NCBI GenBank assembly: GCA_030688105.1
Contig: JAUYIV010000184.1
Span: 1 to 6,088 of the forward strand
Reading direction: 5' to 3'
DNA: 6,088 nucleotides
Source of the DNA: Actinomycetota bacterium
GTDB lineage: Bacteria; Actinomycetota; Acidimicrobiia; Spongiisociales; UBA11373
Shown here: one piece after another, positions 1 to 4,959 of the stretch
How positions within the stretch are numbered: position 1 is the first letter of the stretch
Layout: each line of letters begins with the position of its first letter
The notes under the pieces: model-generated
Told to the model about the DNA's origin: nothing
What the model saw: only the letters and a program-made list of their open reading frames with translations
Database searches by the model: none
Translations under genes and position numbers: made by a program

Positions 1-402
1 CACGTGATCCGGTCCCAGGTCCCTCAGGTGCTCAAGCTCGTCGGCCTCGCGGCGAAGGCCGATCGGCTTCCCAATCAGCTGTCGGCCGGCGAGCAGCAGA
101 GGGTGGCGATCGCCCGCGCCTTCGTCAACCGCCCTTTGATCCTTCTGGCCGACGAACCGACCGGAAACCTAGACCCGGGGACATCCGTCGGCATCATGCG
201 TCTGCTCGACCGGATCAACCGGACCGGGACGACCGTGGTCATGGCCACCCACGACCACGCCATCGTCGACGCGATGCGTCGCCGGGTGGTGGCACTGGAT
301 CGAGGGCGGGTGGTCCGGGATCAGAGCCGCGGCGCCTACCAGATGGGGGATGAACCGGTCGGGGTGTCCCAAAGCATCGAACACGACCTCAACGAGGGCT
401 GA
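1..402 (+). CDS. ftsE: FtsE, cell-division ABC transporter ATPase (C-terminal part, 5' truncated by window edge)
   Basis: FtsE is the cytoplasmic ATPase of the FtsEX complex, which couples ATP hydrolysis at the divisome to activation of periplasmic or cell-wall hydrolases through FtsX. The frame is open from base 1, so the gene starts upstream; 133 codons are visible, against about 220-230 for full FtsE, so the Walker A half is missing. Visible motifs in order are the ABC signature [14 protein letters not shown] (about residues 26-39), Walker [13 protein letters not shown] (about 46-57) and the H-loop in ATHDH (about 81-85). The signature has Ala where LSGGEQQR is usual. A short acidic/polar tail follows the ABC core. 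It ends two bases before ftsX, so the pair is surely co-transcribed and probably translationally coupled. Family membership as ABC ATPase is certain; FtsE rather than another type rests on the downstream ftsX. Confidence 0.95.
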   Translation, partial: HVIRSQVPQVLKLVGLAAKADRLPNQLSAGEQQRVAIARAFVNRPLILLADEPTGNLDPGTSVGIMRLLDRINRTGTTVVMATHDHAIVDAMRRRVVALDRGRVVRDQSRGAYQMGDEPVGVSQSIEHDLNEG

Positions 403-404
403 GG

Positions 405-1280
405 ATGCGGCTGCAATACATCCTCGAGCAGGCGATCTCGAACCTCCGACGCAACATCCTCGTGGTGTTTTCCGCCGTCGTCGCCGTTCTCGTGATGCTT
501 GCACTGGTGTTCGCGACCATCGTCATCCGCTGGTCGATCGACAGGGACATCATCCAATGGGACGACAACGTTCGAGTGATCGCCTTCCTCAACGACGATT
601 TGAGCCCAGAGGAGATCGCCACCATGCAGGCCGAGGTCCAGGGTTGGGACCAGGTCGACGAGGTCATCTACTTCACCAAGGCCCAGGCGCTCGAGGAGTT
701 CCGCGAGATCTTCTTCGACCAACCTTCGCTGATCGAGATCGTCGAAGAGGATCCCTCGATCCTCCCGGCGTCGTTACGCGTCAAGCCGACGGAGGCCGCG
801 GACTACTCGGGTATCCGGGACCGGCTGGTGGTCATGCCGGGGGTGTACCAGGTCTCGGCCGCCGAGGATGCGATCGACGCCCTGGTGTCTCGAGCGGGCA
901 CGATGCGGGGCTTCGCCCTGTGGATCATGGTCATCCTGGGTGCGGCGGCGGTGGTGCTGATCGGCAACACGATCAGAATCGCCATATTCGCCCGACGCGA
1001 CGAGATCGGGATCATGAAGCTCGTTGGAGCCGGAAACTGGTTCGTGAGGGTCCCGTTCCTGCTCGAGGGGGTGATCGAGGGGATGATCGGGGCGGTCCTC
1101 GCGGTGTCGCTGGTATGGGCGTTCGGGGGCCCGATCGCGGAGCTGCTGTCGACAGCCTCCAACGCGAGCGCACCACCGAACACCTTCATGTTCCGTCAAG
1201 CCTTCCTTCTCCTGGGGTTCGGTGCCGGCACAGGCCTGGTCGGAAGCGCCTTCGGGATGTGGGGCTTCCTCCGCGACTGA
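405..1280 (+). CDS. ftsX: FtsX, cell-division ABC transporter permease-like protein
   Basis: FtsX is the membrane subunit of FtsEX. It does not act as a classical transporter but relays ATP-driven conformational change to cell-wall hydrolases at the septum. The 291-residue protein has the full FtsX layout: a short cytoplasmic N-terminus (RLQYILEQAISNLRRN), TM1 at about 18-41, an extracytoplasmic domain at about 45-165 that includes the conserved VRVIAFLNDDLSPEEI stretch, then three C-terminal TM segments at about 170-195, 218-240 and 265-287. The cytoplasmic loop after TM2 (RRDEIGIMKLVGAGNWFVRVPFLLEG split over about 198-222) is the typical FtsX/MacB-type signature. The ATG at 405 follows the ftsE stop by two bases, and GAGGG at 394-398 inside the end of ftsE is a suitable ribosome-binding site. 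Length and topology match actinobacterial FtsX, so nothing appears missing. Confidence 0.96.
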   Translation: MRLQYILEQAISNLRRNILVVFSAVVAVLVMLALVFATIVIRWSIDRDIIQWDDNVRVIAFLNDDLSPEEIATMQAEVQGWDQVDEVIYFTKAQALEEFREIFFDQPSLIEIVEEDPSILPASLRVKPTEAADYSGIRDRLVVMPGVYQVSAAEDAIDALVSRAGTMRGFALWIMVILGAAAVVLIGNTIRIAIFARRDEIGIMKLVGAGNWFVRVPFLLEGVIEGMIGAVLAVSLVWAFGGPIAELLSTASNASAPPNTFMFRQAFLLLGFGAGTGLVGSAFGMWGFLRD

Positions 1281-1294
1281 TGTTCTCTCAGCCG

Positions 1295-1320
1295 CCAGCC
1301 TCCAGCCTCCAGCCTCCAGC
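1295..1320. repeat. Short tandem repeat, CCAGCCT heptamer, about 3.7 copies
   Basis: In the 67-bp gap between ftsX and smpB the heptamer CCAGCCT occurs three times in perfect tandem (1295-1301, 1302-1308, 1309-1315), followed by a partial CCAGC. It has no internal dyad symmetry to form a hairpin. It contains no start codon and lies upstream of the smpB ribosome-binding site. It could be a slippage-prone microsatellite or an intergenic repeat family found elsewhere in the genome; the sequence alone does not show a function. Confidence 0.85.
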
Positions 1321-1347
1321 AAGAGCCGGGGCGGCCGGAGCGTCCTG

Positions 1348-1806
1348 ATGGGGGTCAAGACGATCGCCACCAATCGACGGGCCCGGTTCGACTTCCAGAT
1401 CGTCGAATCGTACGAGGCCGGCATCGTCCTCCTCGGGTCCGAGGTGAAGAGCCTGCGGGCGGGCCGGGCCGATCTCAAGGATTCGTATGCCGCGGTCAAG
1501 GACGGCGAGATGTGGCTTTTCGCGCTCCGAATCTCGCCGTACGAGTTCGCCCACGAGGGTGGGCACGACCCGGAGCGGCCGCGGAAGCTGCTGCTGCATC
1601 GCGGGGAGATCGCCCGGATCGGCGCCAAGCTCGCGGAGAAGGGCCTGACACTCATCCCCACCTCCCTCTACTTCAAGGACGGCAAGGCCAAGGTCGCGCT
1701 GGGTCTGGGCAAGGGCAAGACCCGGATCGACAAGCGCGAGACCATCAAGCGCAGGCAGGCCGATCGAGAGATGGACCGGGCGATGCGCCACAGGAGCATC
1801 GACTGA
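1348..1806 (+). CDS. smpB: SmpB, SsrA (tmRNA)-binding protein
   Basis: SmpB binds the tRNA-like domain of tmRNA and delivers it to ribosomes stalled on broken mRNAs, allowing trans-translation. The 152-residue protein is full length and shows the family blocks in order: IATNRRARFDFQIVESYEAG (about 6-25), LGSEVKSLRAGRADLKDSYA (about 29-48), ISPYEF with DPERPRKLLLHRGEI (about 64-91), KGLTLIPTSLYFKDGKAKVALGLGKGK (about 98-124, in parts) and a basic C-terminal tail beginning DKRETIKRR, which enters the decoding channel. ATG 1348 was chosen because GGAG sits about 8 bases upstream and SmpB homology begins within a few residues. The open frame extends up to 1222, but that stretch would translate the end of ftsX and the heptamer repeat. 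It lies 67 bp after ftsX and 58 bp before ssrA, so protein and RNA partners are adjacent. Confidence 0.97.
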   Translation: MGVKTIATNRRARFDFQIVESYEAGIVLLGSEVKSLRAGRADLKDSYAAVKDGEMWLFALRISPYEFAHEGGHDPERPRKLLLHRGEIARIGAKLAEKGLTLIPTSLYFKDGKAKVALGLGKGKTRIDKRETIKRRQADREMDRAMRHRSID

Positions 1807-1846
1807 GAAGTTCCCTCAGGAATCCCGGGAGCGTTCCGATGCGTTG

Positions 1847-1852
1847 TACCCT
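1847..1852 (+). promoter_or_regulatory. Possible -10 element (TACCCT) for ssrA
   Basis: TACCCT fits the actinobacterial TAnnnT -10 pattern and lies 12 bases before the mature tmRNA 5' end, so transcription would begin a few bases ahead of the RNase P cut. No convincing -35 box is seen 17-18 bp upstream. The better-looking TTGACA at 1852-1857 is too close to the RNA 5' end to serve as its -35. Weak call. Confidence 0.3.
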
Positions 1853-1864
1853 TGACACCCCAAT

Positions 1865-2211
1865 GGGGGTGACGTGGTTTCGACTGTGAGAGTCGAAGCG
1901 CCGGAAGCGAGCCGAGGTCCCCGGAGTCCTCGCTAAAGAACCGGGAAACACATACGTGCCGAAGACAACTTCGCACTGGCTGCCTAAATAGCGGCCCGTC
2001 CGACCGGAGGGCTCCCCCCTCGCCGGACCCGGGCGACGCAATGGGGGATGCTCCTGCCGGGGTGCCGGGACCGGCAGGTCAAGACGATTCCGGCCTAGGG
2101 GGCAGGTCCGCCCGCCGATAGGGTCCTGCCTTCCGAAACTCACTATCGGCTGCGCTCGGAGAACCGGCGTCGAGAGCTCACAGGACCGGGGTTCGACTCC
2201 CCGCACCTCCA
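1865..2211 (+). ncRNA. ssrA: Transfer-messenger RNA (tmRNA, SsrA), one-piece, complete
   Basis: tmRNA rescues stalled ribosomes, acting first as alanyl-tRNA and then as mRNA for a degradation tag. The acceptor stem GGGGGTG (1865-1871) pairs with CACCTCC (2204-2210), with A2211 as discriminator. The T-arm CGGGG/CCCCG (2187-2191/2199-2203) encloses the loop TTCGACT. The 5' GTTTCGAC motif is present. Helix P2 pairs CTGTGAG (1884-1890) with CTCACAG (2177-2183), TCG (1893-1895) with CGA (2171-2173) and CGCCGG (1899-1904) with CCGGCG (2164-2169). PK1: 1913-1917/1928-1932 interleaved with 1920-1924/1941-1945. PK2: 1994-2002/2024-2034 (one unpaired base) with 2013-2018/2043-2048. PK3: 2053-2060/2071-2078 with 2064-2068/2090-2094. 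PK4: 2101-2106/2125-2130 with 2114-2121/2143-2150. The 347 nt are a normal length. The 3' CCA is not encoded (CGA follows the discriminator), so it must be added after processing. Its partner smpB is directly upstream. Confidence 0.97.
1958..1987 (+). other. tmRNA proteolysis-tag reading frame (AEDNFALAA, stop TAA)
   Basis: Between PK1 and PK2 the frame GCC GAA GAC AAC TTC GCA CTG GCT GCC TAA encodes AEDNFALAA. The terminal ALAA is the degron read by ClpXP-type proteases and is nearly universal. GCC at 1958 is taken as the resume codon because the bases at -5 and -4 (T, A) match the U-A seen before the Escherichia coli resume codon, and because the spacing after PK1 is similar. With the alanine carried by the tmRNA itself, the added tag would be A-AEDNFALAA. 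The resume position is inferred; the ALAA-stop end is read directly. Confidence 0.88.
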
Positions 2212-2219
2212 CGACGACG

Positions 2220-2255
2220 ACGACAAGGACCCGCCTCGATGGCGGGCCTTGTCGT
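2220..2255 (+). terminator. Strong hairpin after ssrA, likely transcription terminator
   Basis: ACGACAAGG-A-CCCGCC (2220-2235) pairs with GGCGGGCCTTGTCGT (2241-2255). This gives 15 base pairs with a single bulged A2229 and a TCGAT loop, starting 8 bases after the tmRNA discriminator. There is no T-run behind it (GCCGCCATTC follows), which is common for hairpin terminators in high-GC actinobacteria; it could equally be a 3' processing or stability hairpin. It also argues against starting the next gene at the in-frame ATG 2239, which lies in the loop/right arm. Confidence 0.75.
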
Positions 2256-2315
2256 GCCGCCATTCTCCCCCTGTGCCCGAAGTCGCCGATTCCGCCTCGG
2301 GGGGAGGAGACACCC

Positions 2316-2343
2316 GGAACCGTCCCCGGGCTTCCAGCGTCGA
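2316..2343 (+). promoter_or_regulatory. Candidate ECF-type promoter GGAACC-N16-CGTCGA
   Basis: GGAACC at 2316-2321 and CGTCGA at 2338-2343 are separated by 16 bases, the same -35 box, spacing and CGT start as the pair at 3670-3733. The -10 ends 6 bases before ATG 2350, so transcription would start at or very near the start codon, giving a leaderless mRNA. This fits the lack of a ribosome-binding site in front of that gene. The -10 matches less well than the other two, and a chance match is possible. Confidence 0.35.
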
Positions 2344-2349
2344 AGCTGC

Positions 2350-2751
2350 ATGTCACGCGTGATCGCCCTGCTCGTCGGCGTCACCCTCGTCGCCTGCGGC
2401 GGGGCCGGCGGAGGAGGCGAGTCGACGACCACCGTGGCCCGATTCGCCGTCTCCGGCTACGTACACGCCGGTCCGGTCTGCCCGGTGGAGACGACTCCGC
2501 CCGACCCGTCATGTGCCGACCGCCCGGTGCCCGATGCGGTGATCCTGGTTCGTGACGCCGCGGGCGAGATCGTCGGCGAGGCGCGCACCGGTGTCGACGG
2601 CAGGTTTTCGGTCGATCTCCCACCCGGGAGCTATGCGCTGGTCCCTCAGCCGGTCGACGGACTCCTGGGCACCGCCGGGGAGCTCGAGGTGGTCGTGGCC
2701 GACGGCCCCCTCCCCGGCCTCGACTTCGCCTACGACACCGGGATTCGTTGA
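2350..2751 (+). CDS. Small lipoprotein with carboxypeptidase-regulatory-like (prealbumin-type) domain
   Basis: This is a 133-residue predicted exported lipoprotein. An N-terminal signal peptide (MSRVIALLVGVTLVAC) ends in lipobox LVAC with Cys16 as the lipidated residue, followed by a Gly-rich tether. Residues about 33-128 (SGYVHAGPVCPV, then VPDAVILVRDAAGEIVGEAR, then TGVDGRFSVDLPPGSYAL) have the pattern of carboxypeptidase regulatory-like/CNA-B beta-sandwich domains: a 'variable extension ... T-x-x-D-G-x-F ... L-P-P-G-x-Y' layout. Cys44 and Cys55 could form a disulfide. ATG 2350 was chosen because the signal peptide starts there; the frame is open up to 2239, but that part crosses the ssrA terminator hairpin and is Arg/Pro-rich. 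No clear ribosome-binding site precedes it, which would suit a leaderless mRNA. It converges on the next gene with a 31-bp gap. Exact role unknown; a structural or ligand-binding surface role is a guess. Confidence 0.82.
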   Translation: MSRVIALLVGVTLVACGGAGGGGESTTTVARFAVSGYVHAGPVCPVETTPPDPSCADRPVPDAVILVRDAAGEIVGEARTGVDGRFSVDLPPGSYALVPQPVDGLLGTAGELEVVVADGPLPGLDFAYDTGIR

Positions 2752-2780
2752 GCGTCGTTGAGAGACCCTCGGAACCGGAT

Positions 2781-2795
2781 GGTCACTCCGTGACC
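2781..2795. repeat. Perfect short inverted repeat GGTCAC-TCC-GTGACC at a convergent gene end
   Basis: Six-base arms with a three-base loop overlap the stop codon and last codons of the minus-strand lipoprotein gene, 29 bp past the stop of the plus-strand lipoprotein gene. It might serve as a small bidirectional terminator between the two convergent genes, but it is short, lacks T-runs and lies partly inside coding sequence. Low confidence as a functional element. Confidence 0.35.
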
Positions 2796-3643
2796 GGGTC
2801 GCCCTCCGCCGCCACCACCCACCAGACCCCGCCGACACCCTGGCCGAGGGTATCCCCGGGTGAGTCGTCGGGCGCGTAGTGGTACAGCGGCCAATCGTTG
2901 TACGTCACCTGCACGGTCCCGTCATCGCGTTCCACCGTCCCCAACAAGTCGGGGTCGAGGCCGGCTCCCGGGGTGACGGTCCCGACAAGGGGCGGCCAGG
3001 TGGAGGCGCATGCGTCGTAACACGTGCTCGGGCCCTGGTTGTCGGGCATGAAGACGTACAGAGAGAACCCCGCTTCGTCCACCACGATCTCGCCGAGATC
3101 ACCCGCTGCGGTGGTCACGATCATGCCCGCGGCTGTGGCGTCGACGGTGATCTCGACCGGAATCACCGCGACGGCGCCGTCGGCGGTGGTCCCGGGAACG
3201 TCCGTCGTCGTTCCGGACGCGGGGTCGAACTCGTAGATGCCGTTGCCGTTCATGTCGATGTGCACCATCGGCCAAACCGTCGTCGATGCCTCCAGCGCCA
3301 CGTCGAGGACCACGACCACATCAGTGCTCGCACCCTCGGGAAGAAGCTCCGAGTGGCCGATGATCGCTCCGGGTGAGCCGTCGGCGTCGGCATGGACCCC
3401 GATGAACCCGGGTGAGGCCAGTTCGACGGAGGCAACCACGATCTGGGTGCCGTCGCTCGTCTGGGGATTCGCCGAGAGCGAGGAGGGCCCCGTCAGAACG
3501 GGCGCGGCGGCCGTGGTCGTGGTGGCGGGGATCGTCGTCGTCGCCGGGGCGGAAGTGGTCGTGGTGGCGGCGTCGTCGTCGCCACATGCGGTGAGTACGA
3601 GCAGCAGGGCAGACGTGAGCGCGAATGAGGTGATCGGACGCAT
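2783..3643 (-). CDS. Lipoprotein with DUF7282-like domain and two Y-x4-D secreted repeats (COG4315 / Lipoprotein_15)
   Basis: This is a 286-residue predicted surface lipoprotein. The signal peptide MRPITSFALTSALLLVLTAC ends in lipobox LTAC (Cys20), followed by GDDD and a Thr/Ala/Pro-rich tether (about 25-48). Residues about 52-168 resemble the DUF7282 domain: SDGTQIVVASVELASPGFIG, 'IIGHSELLPEG', and an Asp-rich MVHIDMNGNGIYEFD. Residues about 184-281 carry two 'secreted repeat' units with the family Y-x4-D core, YVFMPD (196-201) and YHYAPD (254-259), plus C208/C212 before STWPPL and GGVWW near the end. Family function is unsettled. The start was set at 3643 rather than the in-frame 3670 because GGAGG lies six bases upstream and the signal peptide begins there. 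It is divergent from the sigma factor gene and shares a mirrored promoter with it, so it is likely a direct target of that sigma factor. Confidence 0.9.
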   Translation of the reverse strand: MRPITSFALTSALLLVLTACGDDDAATTTTSAPATTTIPATTTTAAAPVLTGPSSLSANPQTSDGTQIVVASVELASPGFIGVHADADGSPGAIIGHSELLPEGASTDVVVVLDVALEASTTVWPMVHIDMNGNGIYEFDPASGTTTDVPGTTADGAVAVIPVEITVDATAAGMIVTTAAGDLGEIVVDEAGFSLYVFMPDNQGPSTCYDACASTWPPLVGTVTPGAGLDPDLLGTVERDDGTVQVTYNDWPLYHYAPDDSPGDTLGQGVGGVWWVVAAEGDPVTE

Positions 3644-3669
3644 CGATTCCTCCGTTGGGATACTCCCCA

Positions 3670-3699
3670 ACAGTACGGGCGGTTCACGGATTCGGTTCC
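3670..3699 (-). promoter_or_regulatory. ECF-type promoter for the minus-strand lipoprotein (GGAACC-N16-CGTACTGT)
   Basis: Read on the minus strand, GGAACC (complement of 3694-3699) is followed after 16 bases by CGTACTGT (complement of 3670-3677). ECF sigma factors typically use a GGAAC-like -35 and a CGT-type -10 at this spacing. Transcription would start near 3663, leaving a leader of about 20 bases that holds the GGAGG ribosome-binding site before ATG 3643. It mirrors the plus-strand promoter almost base for base. That it is recognised by the adjacent sigma factor is inference. Confidence 0.75.
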
Positions 3700-3714
3700 G
3701 GCGGAACCGAATCC
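3688..3714. repeat. Perfect 12+12 bp palindrome at the centre of the divergent promoter region
   Basis: GGATTCGGTTCC (3688-3699) and GGAACCGAATCC (3703-3714) are exact inverted copies separated by GGC. The inner half of each arm is the -35 hexamer of one of the two divergent promoters. Flanking it at equal distance, CTCCCCAACAGTACG (3663-3677) and CGTACTGTGCGGGAG (3726-3740) are inverted copies matching at 13 of 15 positions, centred within one base of the same axis. Neither predicted transcript includes the palindrome, which argues against a terminator role. It could additionally be an operator for a dimeric regulator. Confidence 0.9.
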
Positions 3715-3733
3715 CCCTTTCGATGCGTACTGT
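3703..3733 (+). promoter_or_regulatory. ECF-type autoregulatory promoter for the sigma factor operon (GGAACC-N17-CGTACTGT)
   Basis: GGAACC at 3703-3708 and CGTACTGT at 3726-3733 are 17 bases apart, a standard ECF promoter layout. Transcription would begin around 3739-3741, just over 20 bases before the sigma factor ATG, with GGAGGG and GGAG lying in the leader. ECF sigma genes are commonly autoregulated from such a promoter. The match to its minus-strand twin, rather than to a general consensus alone, is the main support. Confidence 0.78.
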
Positions 3734-3760
3734 GCGGGAGCCGGAGGGAAACGGAGCTCG

Positions 3761-4291
3761 ATGATCTCAGGGAGGATGCGCCGGCGGTTCCGGACCGGCG
3801 ATCCCGAGGCGGTTCGCGCCTTCTACGAGGAGTTCGGGAGGGCGGTGTTCGCCGTGGCGCTACGCGCCCTTGGCGACAGAGGACTTGCCGAGGAGGCCTT
3901 GCAGCAGACTTTTCTGCAGGCATGGCAGGCGTCTTCCCGATTCGATCCCGATCGAGATCCCGCCCCCTGGTTGTATGCCATCGCAAGGAGGGTGGCCATC
4001 GACATCCACCGACGGGAGCGCCGTCACGCTGCGGTCGACGAACAGCCTGAGATCGCCGTACTGCCGGCGTCATTCGAGTCGACCTGGGAGCTGTGGGAGG
4101 TTCGGCTGTGCCTCGACCGCCTTCCGGCCGAGGAGAGGGCCGTGGTTCGTGCCATCCACTATCTCGGTCTCACCCACCGCGAGGCGGCCGAACTGCTCTC
4201 CGTACCCATCGGCACCGTGAAATCTCGATCGCATCGGGCTCACCGCCGTCTCGCCGACATGCTCTCCCATCTCGAGGAGGCGACGGCATGA
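3761..4291 (+). CDS. RNA polymerase sigma-70 factor, ECF subfamily (SigK-like group)
   Basis: This is a 176-residue ECF sigma factor, which directs RNA polymerase to a small envelope or stress regulon when freed from its anti-sigma factor. Region 2 spans about residues 14-87, with the core-binding/-10 segment GLAEEALQQTFLQAWQASSR (41-60) and DPAPWLYAIARRVAIDIHRR. Region 4 spans about 112-168, with LPAEERAVVRAIHYLGLTHR (121-140) and the -35-reading helix-turn-helix ending IGTVKSRSHRAHRRL. There is no region 1.1 or 3 and no C-terminal extension, so the size is standard. ATG 3761 is preceded by GGAG at good spacing; ATG 3776 is a possible alternative, but its GGGAGG lies too close. The stop overlaps the anti-sigma start by ATGA, so the two are translationally coupled. 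SigK-like assignment comes from the RskA-type partner; the inducing signal is unknown. Confidence 0.95.
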   Translation: MISGRMRRRFRTGDPEAVRAFYEEFGRAVFAVALRALGDRGLAEEALQQTFLQAWQASSRFDPDRDPAPWLYAIARRVAIDIHRRERRHAAVDEQPEIAVLPASFESTWELWEVRLCLDRLPAEERAVVRAIHYLGLTHREAAELLSVPIGTVKSRSHRAHRRLADMLSHLEEATA

Positions 4292-4920
4292 AGTGCGACG
4301 ATGCCCGCGCCGCCCTGTTTGCCCGTGACCTGAGCTCCGAAGCGGAAGCTCATCTTGCCTCCTGTGCCCGCTGCCGGGCCATGTCCGAGGAGATCCGCCG
4401 GGTGAGCGACGAGTTGGACGATCCGGCGCTTTGGGAGGAGCCCGGACCGGACGCCGACTCCATGGTTCTCGCGATGCTCGGAGGAGGCGCCTCGTCGCCA
4501 GGAGCACGGCGCTCCGGCGCAAGGTGGACGGTGGGAGCCGCCGCGGCCGTCGTACTGGTCGCCAGCATCGGGGGTTTTCTTCTGGGGCAACGTCACCCCG
4601 CCGACTGGACTGCCGTAGTGATGGGATCGGAGTCGGCACCCGATGCGAGCGGCGTCGTGAGGGGTTGGAACCTGGCCACCGGGACGCGGGTCGTGCTCGA
4701 GTCCCGCGGATTGGCGCCGGCGCCACCCGGCCACCACTACGAGTTCTGGTTCATCGGGGACGGGATGGCTTTCTCGGGCGGGACGTTTCTCGATCCGGAT
4801 CGCGTCGAACTGCTCGTGGCGGTGCCGCGCCGCGACTTCCCAACGCTGCTCGTGACGCTAGAGCCGACCGACGGCGATCCGACCCCGTCCGACGTGTGGG
4901 TGCTGGCCAGCGAAGATTGA
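4288..4920 (+). CDS. RskA-like membrane anti-sigma factor with zinc-finger-type N-terminus
   Basis: This is a 210-residue single-pass protein that should hold the upstream ECF sigma factor inactive at the membrane. The N-terminal domain (about 1-45) has the H-x3-C-x2-C motif of ZAS/zf-HC2 anti-sigma domains (H22, C26, C29), plus Cys3 as possible fourth ligand. A transmembrane segment lies at about 80-100 (WTVGAAAAVVLVASIGGFLL). The extracytoplasmic part (about 105-208) matches the RskA/anti-sigma-K C-terminal domain: YEFWFIGDG, AFSGGTFLDP, LLVTLEP then GDPTPSDVWVLA. Related proteins are degraded by regulated intramembrane proteolysis to release the sigma factor. The ATG at 4288 overlaps the sigma stop (ATGA); the frame is open upstream to 4093, but that region is sigma coding sequence. 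It has 39 bp to the cupredoxin gene, so a three-gene operon is likely. Confidence 0.93.
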   Translation: MKCDDARAALFARDLSSEAEAHLASCARCRAMSEEIRRVSDELDDPALWEEPGPDADSMVLAMLGGGASSPGARRSGARWTVGAAAAVVLVASIGGFLLGQRHPADWTAVVMGSESAPDASGVVRGWNLATGTRVVLESRGLAPAPPGHHYEFWFIGDGMAFSGGTFLDPDRVELLVAVPRRDFPTLLVTLEPTDGDPTPSDVWVLASED

Positions 4921-4959
4921 ACGGGCCGAGCGGTATCGTCGAATGAGAACAGGAGGGGC

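Noticed and set aside
350..1348. Plus-strand open frame of 332 codons overlapping ftsX in another frame
   Set aside because: Arg/Gly/Pro-rich shadow of ftsX with no domain.
774..1661. Long minus-strand open frame of 295 codons across ftsX and smpB
   Set aside because: It is antisense to two clearly recognised genes, is Arg/Pro/Ser-rich as expected of a GC-rich shadow frame, and shows no recognisable domain.
1852..1857. TTGACA as the -35 box of the ssrA promoter
   Set aside because: It lies 8 bases before the mature RNA, so its -10 would fall inside the tRNA-like domain.
1879..1897. Local 7-bp hairpin TTCGACT-GTGAG-AGTCGAA near the tmRNA 5' end
   Set aside because: It competes with the long-range helix P2, which is better supported (CTGTGAG with CTCACAG plus inner pairs) and is required for the tmRNA fold.
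2239..2349. N-terminal extension of the small lipoprotein starting at ATG 2239
   Set aside because: It begins inside the ssrA terminator hairpin, is Arg/Pro-rich, and would bury the signal peptide and lipobox that start cleanly at 2350.
3688..3714. Palindrome as a bidirectional transcription terminator (CCCCTTT follows it)
   Set aside because: It lies between two divergent gene starts, where no transcript needs ending, and its arms coincide with the -35 boxes of both predicted promoters.
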